The translations under genes and the position numbers were made by a program. From Rugamonas brunnea (GTDB taxonomy: Bacteria > Pseudomonadota > Gammaproteobacteria > Burkholderiales > Burkholderiaceae_D), in contig NZ_JACEZT010000001.1 in NCBI RefSeq assembly GCF_014042345.1, forward strand, positions 496,001-560,000: a DNA stretch of 64,000 nucleotides. Reading direction: 5' to 3'. Position 1 is the first letter of the stretch, and each line of letters begins with the position of its first letter. Under the pieces are notes generated by a model that saw only the letters and a list, made by a program, of their open reading frames with translations, was not told the DNA's origin and ran no database searches. This document shows, in pieces, positions 47,034 through 59,527 of this stretch.

Positions 47034-48197
47034 TCAGGCCTCCAGCGGACTTTCCGCGCTCGCCTCCACCACCCGGTTGCGGCCGGCCAGCTTGGCTTGC
47101 TGCAAGGCTTCGTCGGCCCGCTTGAACAGGCTCACCGTGCTGTCCTCGGCACGGATGGTGGTCACGCCCAGGCTGGCCGTGAGGTTGATGACGGCCCGCT
47201 CCGTCTTGACCGGGTGGCTGGCCACAGCATTGCGGATACGCTCGGCCACCATCAGCGCGTCCTGCAGCGATGTGCGCGGCAGTTGGATGGCGAATTCGGC
47301 ACCGCCCAGGCGGCCCATCAGGTCGCTGTCGCGCAACTGCTTCTTGCACACATCGACCATGGTCTTGAGCACGGTATCACCCACCGGGTGGCCGTAGCTG
47401 TCATTGACGCGCTTGAAATGGTCGAGGTTGAGCACGATCAGCGCGGTCGGCATGCCGGGCCGGCGCGCCAGCGCCATCCACGGCGTGAGCGCCTGGTAGA
47501 AGCCGCGCCGGTTGGGCACGTCCGTCACCGTGTCCACCGTCTCCAGCCGCGCCAGTTCGCCCTGCAGCGATTCGCGCGTGAGCAGCAGGTAGCCGAAGGC
47601 GTTGGTGAGCATCATCAGGTACAGCACGGCCAGGCCCAGCCACTGGATCATACCGCCACTGACCCAGCCCCAGCCGTCCGGTTGCAGTACCGACAGCATG
47701 CCGCGCGCGGCCACGGCCAGCGACAGCAGCAGCATGGTCACCACCAGGAAGCGGCGCAGCATGGTGCCGTCGCGCCAGCGCAGGGCCAGCGCCAGCACGC
47801 CGGCCAGGAAGAAACCAGCCACGATCAGCGAGCCGGCCGCCGCGCGGAAGCTTTTATCGAGTTCAGCGAGATAGGCGCCGAGGAAGACGGCCACGGCCAC
47901 CGCCAGCGCTGGCGCCAGGTAGCGCCGCCAGATCGGGCGGCCGGCCAGTTCCCACAGCGCCGCCGCGTCCAGCGCCAGGCCGGCGAACAGCAAGGCGTTG
48001 CCCGCGCCGATGCTGAGCAGGTCGGGCAAGGTGCCGCGCAGGTACAGCAGCAGCCAGGCGCCGGCCTGGCACTGCTTGGCCACGGCCCAGGTCGACAGGC
48101 TGAGCGTCTGCTTGCGCTCGTATTCAAAAAAGAACAGCGCCGCGCACAGGCTCAGATTGCCCAGCGCCAGCGCCAGCAACAGTGTTTTGATATCCAT
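47034..48197 (-). CDS. Membrane GGDEF-family protein with degenerate GGAEF
   Basis: 387 residues from the ATG at 48197. Six to seven transmembrane segments occupy about 5-205. The GGDEF domain follows: VTDVPNRRGFYQALTPWM, LNLDHFKRVNDSYGHPVGDTVL, and the signature reads LGGAEF instead of GGDEF. The third position is normally Asp or Glu and helps bind metal, so cyclase activity is uncertain. There is no upstream RxxD inhibitory site. It may be a weak cyclase or a GTP/c-di-GMP-binding sensor. Confidence 0.85.
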   Translation of the reverse strand: MDIKTLLLALALGNLSLCAALFFFEYERKQTLSLSTWAVAKQCQAGAWLLLYLRGTLPDLLSIGAGNALLFAGLALDAAALWELAGRPIWRRYLAPALAVAVAVFLGAYLAELDKSFRAAAGSLIVAGFFLAGVLALALRWRDGTMLRRFLVVTMLLLSLAVAARGMLSVLQPDGWGWVSGGMIQWLGLAVLYLMMLTNAFGYLLLTRESLQGELARLETVDTVTDVPNRRGFYQALTPWMALARRPGMPTALIVLNLDHFKRVNDSYGHPVGDTVLKTMVDVCKKQLRDSDLMGRLGGAEFAIQLPRTSLQDALMVAERIRNAVASHPVKTERAVINLTASLGVTTIRAEDSTVSLFKRADEALQQAKLAGRNRVVEASAESPLEA

Positions 48198-48233
48198 GGA
48201 TGAAACGATGCACAGCGCGCCGGGGCGCGCCGC

Positions 48234-48509
48234 TTACACCTCGTGTTCGACGTTGGTGCTGCCGTCACCGATCTTGCTGCTCCAGGCCTTGACGAAGTAT
48301 TCCTTCTCTTCGTCCGATGGCGCCTCGTGCCAGAAAACGATCAGCGTGCCCTTGTGGTCATGAATCTGGGAAAACTTTTCGATGAAACCCGTATTGCCAG
48401 CCACGTCGGCCAGCGCCACCACGTAGCCGTACACGCGGGTCAGGCGCTCGATGCGATCCGGCTCGGTGAAACTGTTGGTTGCGGTGATGGTTGGGTGGTC
48501 TAGAAACAT
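48234..48509 (-). CDS. Small conserved-looking protein, unknown
   Basis: 91 residues. The ATG at 48509 is preceded by GGAGAG. The longer frame to 49424 is a shadow of the methyltransferase gene. The sequence (IERLTRVYGYVVALADVAGN then TGFIEKFSQIHDHKGTLIVF) is compact, mixed alpha/beta and soluble. I do not recognise a family. It is upstream of the GGAEF gene on the same strand with a 36-base gap. Confidence 0.65.
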   Translation of the reverse strand: MFLDHPTITATNSFTEPDRIERLTRVYGYVVALADVAGNTGFIEKFSQIHDHKGTLIVFWHEAPSDEEKEYFVKAWSSKIGDGSTNVEHEV

Positions 48510-48689
48510 CTTTCTCTCCAATGTGGCCGACAGGCTGCCAGCGGGGCTGGCACTGGCTTTCGCCAATGTACCTACAAATTGCCCATCTGTAAATGCGGAT
48601 GACCGGCCCGGGGGCCGCATGCTACTATAAAAACACGCCCGGCGTCCGTCAACTGGCGGCACGATGGCCACCTTCCACCTGCTACGCCG

Positions 48690-49457
48690 ATGCCACCACC
48701 AACCGACCCGCAGCCGTCCCAGCCCTCGCGCCCCAACGCCCCGCGCGTGCGCACGCGCGGCGACTGGCGCTCGCTGGAATTCCTGCCGGGCATGGTGCAA
48801 AGCGAGATGCGGCTGTCGCGGCCCGACGACCTGGTGCTCAGCTACGCGCGCGCCATGATGTGCTTCGTGCTGTTCCAGCCACAGCCGGAACACATCCTGA
48901 TGGTGGGCCTGGGCGGCGGTTCGCTGGTCAAGTTCTGCCACCGCTACCTGCCGCGCACCCGCATCACGGTGCTGGAACTGCGGGCCGACGTGATCGCGCT
49001 GCGCGACCAGTTCGCCATTCCGCCCGACGACGCCCGCCTGCGCGTGATCCACACGGACGCCGTGCACTACATGGCCAGCCAGAGCGCCTGCGCCGACGTG
49101 CTGCTGGTCGACGGCTTCGATGAAGCGGGCTTGCCGCCGGCGCTGGGCAGCGCCAGTTTCTACGCCGACTGCCGGCGCGCGTTGCGTCCCGGCGGCGTGC
49201 TGGCGGCCAATATCTTCAGCTACGATCCGCACTACCCGGCCATGCTGCGCCGGCTGCGCCAGACCTTCCAGAACCAGTTGTGCTGGTTCCAGGGCATGGC
49301 CGGCAACAACCGCATCTTGTTCGCCGTCAAGGGCGGCGGCCGCTCGCCGGCACTGGCCATGCAGCGCCGCGTGGCGCGCCGCCAGGGGCTGGGGCTGGCC
49401 GTGCTGAACCGGCTGCTGGCGCACTGGGTGGTGCTGCGCCTGCGCTGGGGGCGCTGA
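48690..49457 (+). CDS. Spermidine-synthase-like class I methyltransferase fold protein
   Basis: 255 residues. The central domain has the Rossmann motif HILMVGLGGGSLVKFCHRYLP, ITVLELRADVIAL, VIHTDAVHYM and ADVLLVDGFDEAGLP, as in SpeE-like proteins. SpeE itself needs a conserved D-x-TDP region, which is not clear here, so methylation or aminopropyl transfer cannot be decided. No evident ribosome binding site precedes the ATG, so the start is uncertain. Convergent with the thioesterase gene. Confidence 0.72.
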   Translation: MPPPTDPQPSQPSRPNAPRVRTRGDWRSLEFLPGMVQSEMRLSRPDDLVLSYARAMMCFVLFQPQPEHILMVGLGGGSLVKFCHRYLPRTRITVLELRADVIALRDQFAIPPDDARLRVIHTDAVHYMASQSACADVLLVDGFDEAGLPPALGSASFYADCRRALRPGGVLAANIFSYDPHYPAMLRRLRQTFQNQLCWFQGMAGNNRILFAVKGGGRSPALAMQRRVARRQGLGLAVLNRLLAHWVVLRLRWGR

Positions 49458-49477
49458 GACGGCCGGCGCTCGGTCGT

Positions 49478-49963
49478 TCAGGTGCCCTGCTTCTTAGCAC
49501 CGTGCACCATCTGGCGCGCCTGCTTGCGCAACTGGGCCTGGGCGTGGCGCGAGATCTGCTCGGGCGTGACGGGCACCAGCGGCGGCACGGCCACCGGCTT
49601 GCGGTTCTCGTCCACGGCCACCATGGTGAAGTAGCAGCTGTTGGCATGGCGCACCATGCGCTGCTGGATGTTCTCTGTCACCACCCGTATCCCCACTTCC
49701 ATCGAGGTGCGGCCCGTGTAGTTAATCGAGGCCAGGAACGTGACCAGCTCGCCCACGTGGATCGGTTGTAGGAACATCACCTGGTCCACCGACAGCGTGA
49801 CCACATAACTGCCCGAATAGCGGCTGGCGCAGGCGTAGGCGACGCTGTCGAGATATTTGAGGATGGTGCCGCCGTGCACGTTGCCGGAGAAATTGGCCAT
49901 GTCCGGCGTCATCAAGACTGTCATGGTCAGTTCGTGGGCGGACCAGGTCATCGGTTTTTCCAT
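49478..49963 (-). CDS. Hotdog-fold acyl-CoA thioesterase (YciA/ACOT-like)
   Basis: 161 residues. Hotdog fold with the conserved NVHGGTILKYLDSVAYACAS helix; Gly-Gly in HGG and Asp in LDS are the usual active-site features. SYVVTLSVDQVMFLQPIHVGE and ANSCYFTMVAVDENRKPVAVPP follow. This matches the medium- and long-chain acyl-CoA thioesterase group (YciA/ACOT). It hydrolyses acyl-CoA in the cytosol; chain-length preference is unknown. Confidence 0.9.
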   Translation of the reverse strand: MEKPMTWSAHELTMTVLMTPDMANFSGNVHGGTILKYLDSVAYACASRYSGSYVVTLSVDQVMFLQPIHVGELVTFLASINYTGRTSMEVGIRVVTENIQQRMVRHANSCYFTMVAVDENRKPVAVPPLVPVTPEQISRHAQAQLRKQARQMVHGAKKQGT

Positions 49964-50148
49964 CTGTATTCCTGTATGAAAGCGTGGGGGATGCCATCAT
50001 CCTATCCGCTCAGGCCGTCACTAGCAAATAGCACGGCAACAACATGATTGCGCGGATGCAAGTGACAGGTTACAAAGCCGTGTCCAGATGGTAAGGTACG
50101 CTATCTGCCCAGCCAACCGCGCCCTGGTCCGCAACAACGAGCCTGTCC

Positions 50149-53418
<3,270 letters not shown>

Positions 53419-53889
53419 ACGCAGCAGCGCGGCCCTGCACGAGGCCGTGGACGAACGCCGGCTCGACACGGCGACGACCGTGCTGCACACACTCAAGGGC
53501 GTTTCTGGCACGGTGGGCGCCGAGGCGCTGGCCGCACTGGCGGCCCAGGCCGAGGCGACACTGCGCGGCACGGCGGACATGGCCCTCTGCACGGCCCAGA
53601 TCGAAGCCGTGCTGGCGGCGCTGCCGTCTACCGCTGAGGCCGTGGAGCAACTAGCCCAGCGCATGGCGGCGCAAGCGGAAGGCCGCACCGCCTGAGCGTG
53701 CCAAGTGGGCGGCCACGCCTCCTGCGCGGGGCAAGCGAACCGGCGCGCCGCCCGGCCTGCGGGCCCGAGCGCGATCACCTGCACGGCCGCAGGCGCGCGC
53801 CTCGCGCGGCGCTATCCTGTTAGTCTGGCCGCAGCGTCCGCATCCTGTGCCGGACGCGCACAACCTTCCCTCAACGACGGGAGTAACCC

Positions 53890-54387
53890 ATGGCTAGCAT
53901 ACACAGGATCACGCCCTGCCTATGGTTCGACAACCAGGCGGAAGATGCGGTTCAGTTCTACACGAGCATATTCAACAACGCCAAGATCACCAGCGTGTCG
54001 CGCTACGGCGAAGCGGGCCAGGAAGTGCATGGCAAACCGCCCGGCTCGGTGATGACGGTCGCCTTCGAACTCGACGGTGTGACATTTACGGCCCTCAACG
54101 GCGGCCCGCAATTTCACTTCAATGAAGCGTTGTCGCTGCAAGTCAACTGCGACAACCAGCAGGAAGTGGATTATTACTGGGGCCGGCTGACGGAAGGCGG
54201 CGATCCGGCGGCGCAGATCTGCGGCTGGCTCAAGGACAAGTTCGGCCTGTCGTGGCAAATCGTGCCCACCCTCTTGCCCGCCCTGCTGATGGACGCCGAC
54301 GCGGCCAAGGCGGGACGGGTGATGCAGGCCATGATGAAGATGAAGAAACTCGACATCGCGCAGTTGCGCCAGGCCAGCGCAGGCTAG
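53890..54387 (+). CDS. PhnB-like VOC superfamily protein
   Basis: 165 residues, with GGGAG before the ATG. Typical of the PhnB / 3-demethylubiquinone methyltransferase-related VOC proteins: ITPCLWFDNQAEDAVQFYTSIF, GSVMTVAFELDGVTFTALNGGP and WGRLTEGGDPAAQICGWLKD then KFGLSWQIVP, with an end ALLMDADAAKAGRVMQAMMKM. The fold binds metals and small substrates; no methyltransferase activity should be assumed. Function unknown. Confidence 0.88.
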   Translation: MASIHRITPCLWFDNQAEDAVQFYTSIFNNAKITSVSRYGEAGQEVHGKPPGSVMTVAFELDGVTFTALNGGPQFHFNEALSLQVNCDNQQEVDYYWGRLTEGGDPAAQICGWLKDKFGLSWQIVPTLLPALLMDADAAKAGRVMQAMMKMKKLDIAQLRQASAG

Positions 54388-54406
54388 GCGCCCGGCGCGC
54401 TGCCGC

Positions 54407-54790
54407 TTACAAGCCCTGGCTGTCGATATCGGCCAGCGATTCGCGGCCCTTGTCCGTCAAGGTGAAGCCGGCGCCATCGGCGCTGGCGGTGATGTGGGCT
54501 TTCTTGCCCAGGAAGGCGGCCACGTCCGCGTCGAGCTGCACGCTCGGATCGGCGGACAATGCCCGCATGCTGACGATGCAGCGGCGCAGGAACAGCGCCT
54601 GCTGGCCCTTGTCGGTCAGCGACAGGCGGCCGTTCTTGGCCACGCTGAACAGTTTGAGGCCGGCCAGCCGCTTGGTGTTGCGGCCCACGCAAGCGCTGAC
54701 ACGCTCGCCCTTGATGCCGCGCGCAACCTCGGCCAGTGCGTCGTATTCGTCTTGCGTCAATTTCTCGTTTTTCATTACCAATTTTTCCAT
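54407..54790 (-). CDS. Hypothetical protein with repeated LTDKG motif
   Basis: 127 residues from the ATG at 54790; another Met five codons on (54775) is equally possible, as neither has a clear ribosome binding site. The protein holds two similar winged-helix-like ends, RLSLTDKGQQALFLRRC and GFTLTDKGRESLADI. The N-terminal LTQDEYDALAEVARG and the LTxKG motif suggest a DNA-binding or MarR-like wing, but no family is recognised. Convergent with the VOC gene. Confidence 0.6.
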   Translation of the reverse strand: MEKLVMKNEKLTQDEYDALAEVARGIKGERVSACVGRNTKRLAGLKLFSVAKNGRLSLTDKGQQALFLRRCIVSMRALSADPSVQLDADVAAFLGKKAHITASADGAGFTLTDKGRESLADIDSQGL

Positions 54791-54914
54791 AAGAGACAAC
54801 AGCGGCCCTCATGGTACGCGCCCGGTCGCGCCTCGGCAAGGCAAGCCGGTCCCTACGCCCCTCCCTGACGGGTGGACGCGGGGCACCGCGCTTGGGCGAT
54901 GGCAGTCAACGGAA

Positions 54915-55058
54915 TTACTTGAACGCTCGGATCGCCAGCCACACCAGCCCGATGCTGGCAAAGGCGCCGACACAGATCATCGCTTGCACACGCTTGTTGT
55001 TCAGCACTGCTACGCTGCGGCGGCCGAGGTAGATTTTATTGTGTAAGGAATTGCCCAT
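54915..55058 (-). CDS. Small single-pass membrane protein (47 aa)
   Basis: 47 residues. The ATG at 55058 has GGAGG seven bases upstream, a textbook ribosome binding site. The first half is polar and basic (NKIYLGRRSVAVLNNKR), the second half is one transmembrane segment (MICVGAFASIGLVWLAI) with a short RAFK end. Orientation with the positive N-terminus inside is likely. I do not recognise a family. Confidence 0.62.
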   Translation of the reverse strand: MGNSLHNKIYLGRRSVAVLNNKRVQAMICVGAFASIGLVWLAIRAFK

Positions 55059-55237
55059 GATGGCCTCCGTGAACGGGAAAACGATGTCGTGAATAAATTA
55101 TATAAACGCTTCCATGACGGCTGTGTGACGGCGGACACAAAGCTGCAAATTTGTAGCCGACGAGCAACAAAAATGAAACAAGTATATCAATCCATCGGCG
55201 CCGGTCGGACCGGCACCGTGGCCCCTGCGCGCCGCGT

Positions 55238-55411
55238 TCACGTCTGGATCGGCGCGCGCGGCGGGGTGGGTTCCTCGATGGGCGCGTGGTCGGGCGATGG
55301 CATCTCGTCCGGCGGCGGTTCCTTCTCGGGTTTCGGTGGGGGCATGTCCGGTTCCGGCGTGGTGTGGGCACGTCGCGCGGGCACGGTGGGTTGCGTGACA
55401 GGGATCATCAT
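55238..55411 (-). CDS. Small proline-rich protein
   Basis: 57 residues from the ATG at 55411, five bases after AGGAGG. About a third of the residues are Pro (PPPKPEKEPPPDEMPSPDHA), with alternating acidic and basic residues, so it is probably disordered. No signal peptide. The strong ribosome binding site is the main reason to accept it. Function unknown. Confidence 0.5.
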   Translation of the reverse strand: MMIPVTQPTVPARRAHTTPEPDMPPPKPEKEPPPDEMPSPDHAPIEEPTPPRAPIQT

Positions 55412-55519
55412 GTCGTCCTCCTGAACGGCCAGGCAAAACATCACCTTTCAATGCAGATCAGGGAGGGTGGGCTGTTTTTCAAGGGTGCCGTGTCCGGCAC
55501 CCTTGCTGCGCTGTGGCAA

Positions 55520-56038
55520 TCAGCGGCTGATCGCCGTCAGCAGCACGAAAGTTTCGTGACGAATCGCAGGCTCCGCCTCCTTGAACGCCTTGTCTGCTTT
55601 GACGAAGGCGGGCCGCTTCAGTTCCACCTTTTCCTTCGCGGTGGGCACGGGCGCCGTGTCGTACAGCGAAGGACCGCTGTTGTAGGTCTGCTTGAGCACG
55701 CGCTGGCCATAGCTGGACTGGTAATAGCGCGTCATTTCCGTGGCCGTCTCGGTCGAGACCAGGCGCGCCACGGGGATGGACAGGCGCTGGTAGATCTGCT
55801 CGGCCGGCACCTTGTCGAGCTTGTCGAACACGGCCTGGCGTTGTTGCGGGGTGGGATAACGGCTCATGCCGGCCGTGGCCCGCATCATCTTCTCAGCCTG
55901 CATGGCGGCCAGCAGATCGTGCGCGGCCTGCACTTGCTGCGCGTCTGGCATGGGCGGGGCCGCCGGCCCAGAGGCGGCCGGGGCCAGGTTGGCTGCCAGC
56001 ATCAAGCCGGCCAAGGCCAGCGTCTTCGTCAATTTCAT
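55520..56038 (-). CDS. Secreted DUF2059-like protein
   Basis: 172 residues from the ATG at 56038. A Sec signal peptide (LALAGLMLAANLAPAA) leads to a helical domain with HDLLAAMQAEKMMRATAGMS and MTRYYQSSYGQRVLKQTY. This late helix, Y-Y-Q-S-x-x-G-Q, is typical of DUF2059 proteins. They are periplasmic and of unknown function. Single gene. Confidence 0.75.
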   Translation of the reverse strand: MKLTKTLALAGLMLAANLAPAASGPAAPPMPDAQQVQAAHDLLAAMQAEKMMRATAGMSRYPTPQQRQAVFDKLDKVPAEQIYQRLSIPVARLVSTETATEMTRYYQSSYGQRVLKQTYNSGPSLYDTAPVPTAKEKVELKRPAFVKADKAFKEAEPAIRHETFVLLTAISR

Positions 56039-56148
56039 CTTTGCTCCGTGAGTTGCGCACCAGGATACGCGAAGGAGCATGATATTATCAATTGATTAAA
56101 TGTGCCAAATTTTCAGCAGGCCACGCTGGAACGCGCACCAGTACGTGC

Positions 56149-57759
56149 TTATACCGTCTGGTTGATGTCCCGCGCGGCCGCCTTGGCGGTCAGGATGCAG
56201 CCCGGCAAAAAGGTCCCCTCCAGCGACCGCTTGCCGCACGCGCCGCCGCCGCCGAAGCCCGCCGCCTCCCCCACCGAGTACAGCCCCGGCAGCGCCTGCC
56301 CATTCGCGTCCAGCACACGACTGCGCAGGTCCGTGACCAGGCCGCCCAAACTCTTGCGCGTAATCAGTTGCATGCGCATCGCGATGTAGGGACCGGCGCC
56401 CCGCCGCTGTAACGGCGCGGGCTTGCACGTGCGCAGCCGATCCGGGCCCCACTGGCGCGCGTGCAGGATGCGGCGCAGCTGCGCGTCGTTGTGCAGCTTG
56501 TCGCCGTTGGCGAAATTGGCGTCGAAGGCGTCGGCGGTCGCTTGCAGGACTTCCGGCTTCACATGGCCGCCGCCGGTCAACGCGTTCATCTTGGCAGCCA
56601 GGCCGGCCAGCGTGTCGTCCACCAGCACGTCCGGGCTTTCGTGGGCCAGCTGGCGCACCAGGCGATGATTGCCGAGCAGCGTCTCTTTCAGGAAAGCGAA
56701 CAACTGGCGGTCGCGGATGCGCTGGTTGTGCTCGGCGCCGGAGATGGCCAGTTCCTTGGCCGCGATACGCCAGTTGAGCAGGTGCCAGGTCCACGGCTGT
56801 TCCTGGCTCGCCACGCGCTGGCACAGGTAGTGGGTATCAAAACCCGTGACCAGCGGGTCGGGCCCGATGCGCCGGCCCCGGTGGTCGAGCCACAACGCCG
56901 ACTTGCACGGGATGGCGGACAAGCCGTGCCCCTCGAAATGGGGCTGCGGATGGGGAAAGCCAGCCGCGTAGTTCCACATCTCCCCCGCCGCCGCGATGCG
57001 TCCACCCATGCCCGCCACCAGATGGTGCAGCTTGCCGTCCGAATACGGATGGGCGCCGTTCAGCATGCTGGCGGGCTGCGGCCGGTCGGCCGGCCAGTTG
57101 GCCCGCGTCTCCGCGTGGCCGCCATTGATACCGCCCATGGCCAGCACGACGACGGACGTGGCGAAACGCAAGGCCTCGCCCGTGTCCTCATTCACCCCGT
57201 GGGCGCCGCACAGCGCACCGTTCGCATGATCCAGTCCATCGATGCGCGTGCGGCTCAGCAGCTGCAACTTGCCATGGGCCCCGGCCTGCTCCATCGCCGC
57301 GATCATCGTCAGCGTCATCAAGCGGGAAGTACCCCATAACAAGTGGTAGCGCGGCAGCGTATTGCCGTCGCCAAAGCGGCCCCGTTCGACCCAATTCACG
57401 GCCGGCAGGAACTTGAGGCCATGCCCGAGCAGCCAGTCGTACACGTCGCTGCGCACATGCTCGACGTAATAGCGCGCCCAGGCCAGCGGCAGCGTGTCGG
57501 TCTCGCGCAGTTCGCCAAAGCGTATCCAGTCGGCCAGCGCGCGTTCGGGCGTATCGGGAATTTTCATGCGCGCTTGCAACGGCGTGCCCACCAGCGCCAT
57601 GCCGCCGAAGGCCCAGCGCGCCAGGCCACCTAGCCGTTCGCGACTGTCGCGGTCGACCACGGTGACGCTCTTGCCCGCCCGCAGGCATTCGAGCGCCGTG
57701 ACGATACCGGCCAGTCCGCCGCCGACCACCAGCACATCGGACTGTATGGTCTGGCTCAT
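56149..57759 (-). CDS. FAD-binding dehydrogenase (KstD/fumarate-reductase flavoprotein-like)
   Basis: 536 residues from the ATG at 57759, overlapping the upstream gene's stop (ATGA). Rossmann GGGLAGIVTALECLRAGKSV near residue 14 and the FAD-anchoring end GLYSVGEAAGFGGGGACG are typical of the flavoprotein group that includes 3-ketosteroid delta1-dehydrogenases and urocanate/fumarate reductases. No heme domain or signal peptide. It acts with the ThDP enzyme encoded just upstream. Substrate unknown. Confidence 0.85.
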   Translation of the reverse strand: MSQTIQSDVLVVGGGLAGIVTALECLRAGKSVTVVDRDSRERLGGLARWAFGGMALVGTPLQARMKIPDTPERALADWIRFGELRETDTLPLAWARYYVEHVRSDVYDWLLGHGLKFLPAVNWVERGRFGDGNTLPRYHLLWGTSRLMTLTMIAAMEQAGAHGKLQLLSRTRIDGLDHANGALCGAHGVNEDTGEALRFATSVVVLAMGGINGGHAETRANWPADRPQPASMLNGAHPYSDGKLHHLVAGMGGRIAAAGEMWNYAAGFPHPQPHFEGHGLSAIPCKSALWLDHRGRRIGPDPLVTGFDTHYLCQRVASQEQPWTWHLLNWRIAAKELAISGAEHNQRIRDRQLFAFLKETLLGNHRLVRQLAHESPDVLVDDTLAGLAAKMNALTGGGHVKPEVLQATADAFDANFANGDKLHNDAQLRRILHARQWGPDRLRTCKPAPLQRRGAGPYIAMRMQLITRKSLGGLVTDLRSRVLDANGQALPGLYSVGEAAGFGGGGACGKRSLEGTFLPGCILTAKAAARDINQTV

Positions 57760-59411
57760 GGCGCCACCTTGCGCTTGATGGCGTGCGCCACCGGCTGCGG
57801 CAGGCTTTCCAGCGAACGCAGCACATAAGGCAGCACGCGCAGTTTGAGACCGGAGAACACGCTGGGCACCACCGCTTCGATCAGGTGCGGGCCGGGCGTG
57901 GCCAGCGCACGTTCCAGTGCCGTGTTGAACTGCTCGGCCGTGGTGGCGCGCACGGCGGGCACGCCCATACCTTGCGCCAGATGCACGAAGTCGAGTCCGG
58001 GGTTCTTCAAGTCCAGCTGCGACTTGGCCTTGGGGCCGGCTTTTTCCGCGCCCACCCGCTCCAGCTCGACATTGAGGATGCCGTAGGAGCCGTTGTTGAA
58101 GATGACCGACACCACGTTCAGTTTTTCGCGCGCCATGGTCCACAGCGCTTGCAGCGTGTACATTGACGAGCCGTCGCCCACCAGCGCCAGCACCGGACGC
58201 TCCGGACAAGCCACGGCCGCGCCGACGGCGGCCGGCAAGCCATAACCGATGGCGCCGCCCGTCAAGGCCAGCACATCGTGGCGCGGCGCGCCGGCCGTGA
58301 ACATCGGCAGCATGGTGCCAGAGGTTTGCGCCTCGTCGACAATAATCGCGTTCTCGGGCAGCAAGTGGCCGATGGCCTTGCACACCTTGGGCGCAGTCAG
58401 CTTGCCGCGCGGACGACCGGGACGCTGCGCCGCTTGCAGCGTGGGCGTGGCTTGCCCGGCGCCCACGCGCTGGCACAGGCTGTTCAGGCTGCCAACGGCG
58501 TCCTGCGTCGGCAAGACCAGCTGATGCACCTTGCAGCCCTCCGGCACCAGGTCGCTTTTCTTGCCCGGATAGGCGAAGAAGGACACCGGCGAGCGGGCAT
58601 CCACCAGGATCAGGTTCTCGATGCCGGCCAACTGCACGGAAGCCATCTCGGCCAGATAGGCGATGCGCTCGACGTGCGGCAGGCCGGCGCCTCGCTCCAT
58701 GCGGGTCGGGAACACTTCCGCGTACAGCTTGGCGCCCGATTGGGCGGCGATGCGGGCGGCATCCAGCAAGGCTGGCTCGCGCAGCGCGCGTCCACCGAGC
58801 AGCAGCGCGTTCTTGCCGCCGGCCTTGAGGACGGTGGCGATCTGGTCGATCACCGCATCCTCCGCGCGCGGCGGCTGCGCGGCCGGCGGTGCAGGCAGCG
58901 CCTCCGCGCCATCGCTCCAGGATACGTCGGCCGGCAAGATCAGCGTGGCCACCTGCCCTTGCGGCCCTTTGGCTGCGGTGACGGCTTCGACCACGTCCTG
59001 GCACAGTGCCTGCGTGCTGTGCGAGGTGCGTACCCAGCTCGACACGTTGCGCGCCGCCGTTTCTATATCCGACTGCAACTGCGCGTCGTATTTGGTGTGG
59101 TAGGTAGCGTGGTCGCCCACGATGTTCACGATGGGCACCCTGCCCTTGCGCGCGTTGTGCAGGTTGGCGAGGCCGTTGCCCAAGCCGCAGCCCAGGTGCA
59201 GCAAGGTGGAGGCCGGCTTGTCGGCCATGCGCGCATAGCCGTCGGCGGCGCCGGTGGCCACGCCCTCGAACAGCGTCAACACGGCGCGCATTTCCGGCGC
59301 GCCGTCGAGCGCGGCGACGAAATGCATTTCCGACGTGCCGGGATTGGTGAAGCAGACGTTGACGCCTGCGTTGATCAGGGTGCGCAGCATTGCTTGAGCG
59401 CCGTTGGCCAT
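57756..59411 (-). CDS. ThDP-dependent acetolactate synthase-like enzyme
   Basis: 551 residues from the ATG at 59411, with AAGGAG six bases upstream. Pyrimidine domain: NPGTSEMHFVAAL and the essential Glu in LFEGVATGAADGYARM. ThDP/Mg motif: GDGSSMYTLQALWTMAREKL ending in VIFNN. It is similar to the large-subunit-like proteins often labelled acetolactate synthase, but no small subunit is nearby and ilvB would normally cluster with ilvN. It forms a two-gene operon with the FAD dehydrogenase and is divergent from an AraC gene. Substrate unknown; a benzoylformate-decarboxylase-type role is possible. Confidence 0.85.
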   Translation of the reverse strand: MANGAQAMLRTLINAGVNVCFTNPGTSEMHFVAALDGAPEMRAVLTLFEGVATGAADGYARMADKPASTLLHLGCGLGNGLANLHNARKGRVPIVNIVGDHATYHTKYDAQLQSDIETAARNVSSWVRTSHSTQALCQDVVEAVTAAKGPQGQVATLILPADVSWSDGAEALPAPPAAQPPRAEDAVIDQIATVLKAGGKNALLLGGRALREPALLDAARIAAQSGAKLYAEVFPTRMERGAGLPHVERIAYLAEMASVQLAGIENLILVDARSPVSFFAYPGKKSDLVPEGCKVHQLVLPTQDAVGSLNSLCQRVGAGQATPTLQAAQRPGRPRGKLTAPKVCKAIGHLLPENAIIVDEAQTSGTMLPMFTAGAPRHDVLALTGGAIGYGLPAAVGAAVACPERPVLALVGDGSSMYTLQALWTMAREKLNVVSVIFNNGSYGILNVELERVGAEKAGPKAKSQLDLKNPGLDFVHLAQGMGVPAVRATTAEQFNTALERALATPGPHLIEAVVPSVFSGLKLRVLPYVLRSLESLPQPVAHAIKRKVAP

Positions 59412-59527
59412 AACCGTCTCCTTGATTGATTTTTCCACATGATGCTGGAAACGGATGGGCCAGTATTGACATTTGGCGACGATAAGTTAACACTTGAAGA
59501 CACCCTCCACCCAAGATCGGCGTCCTC

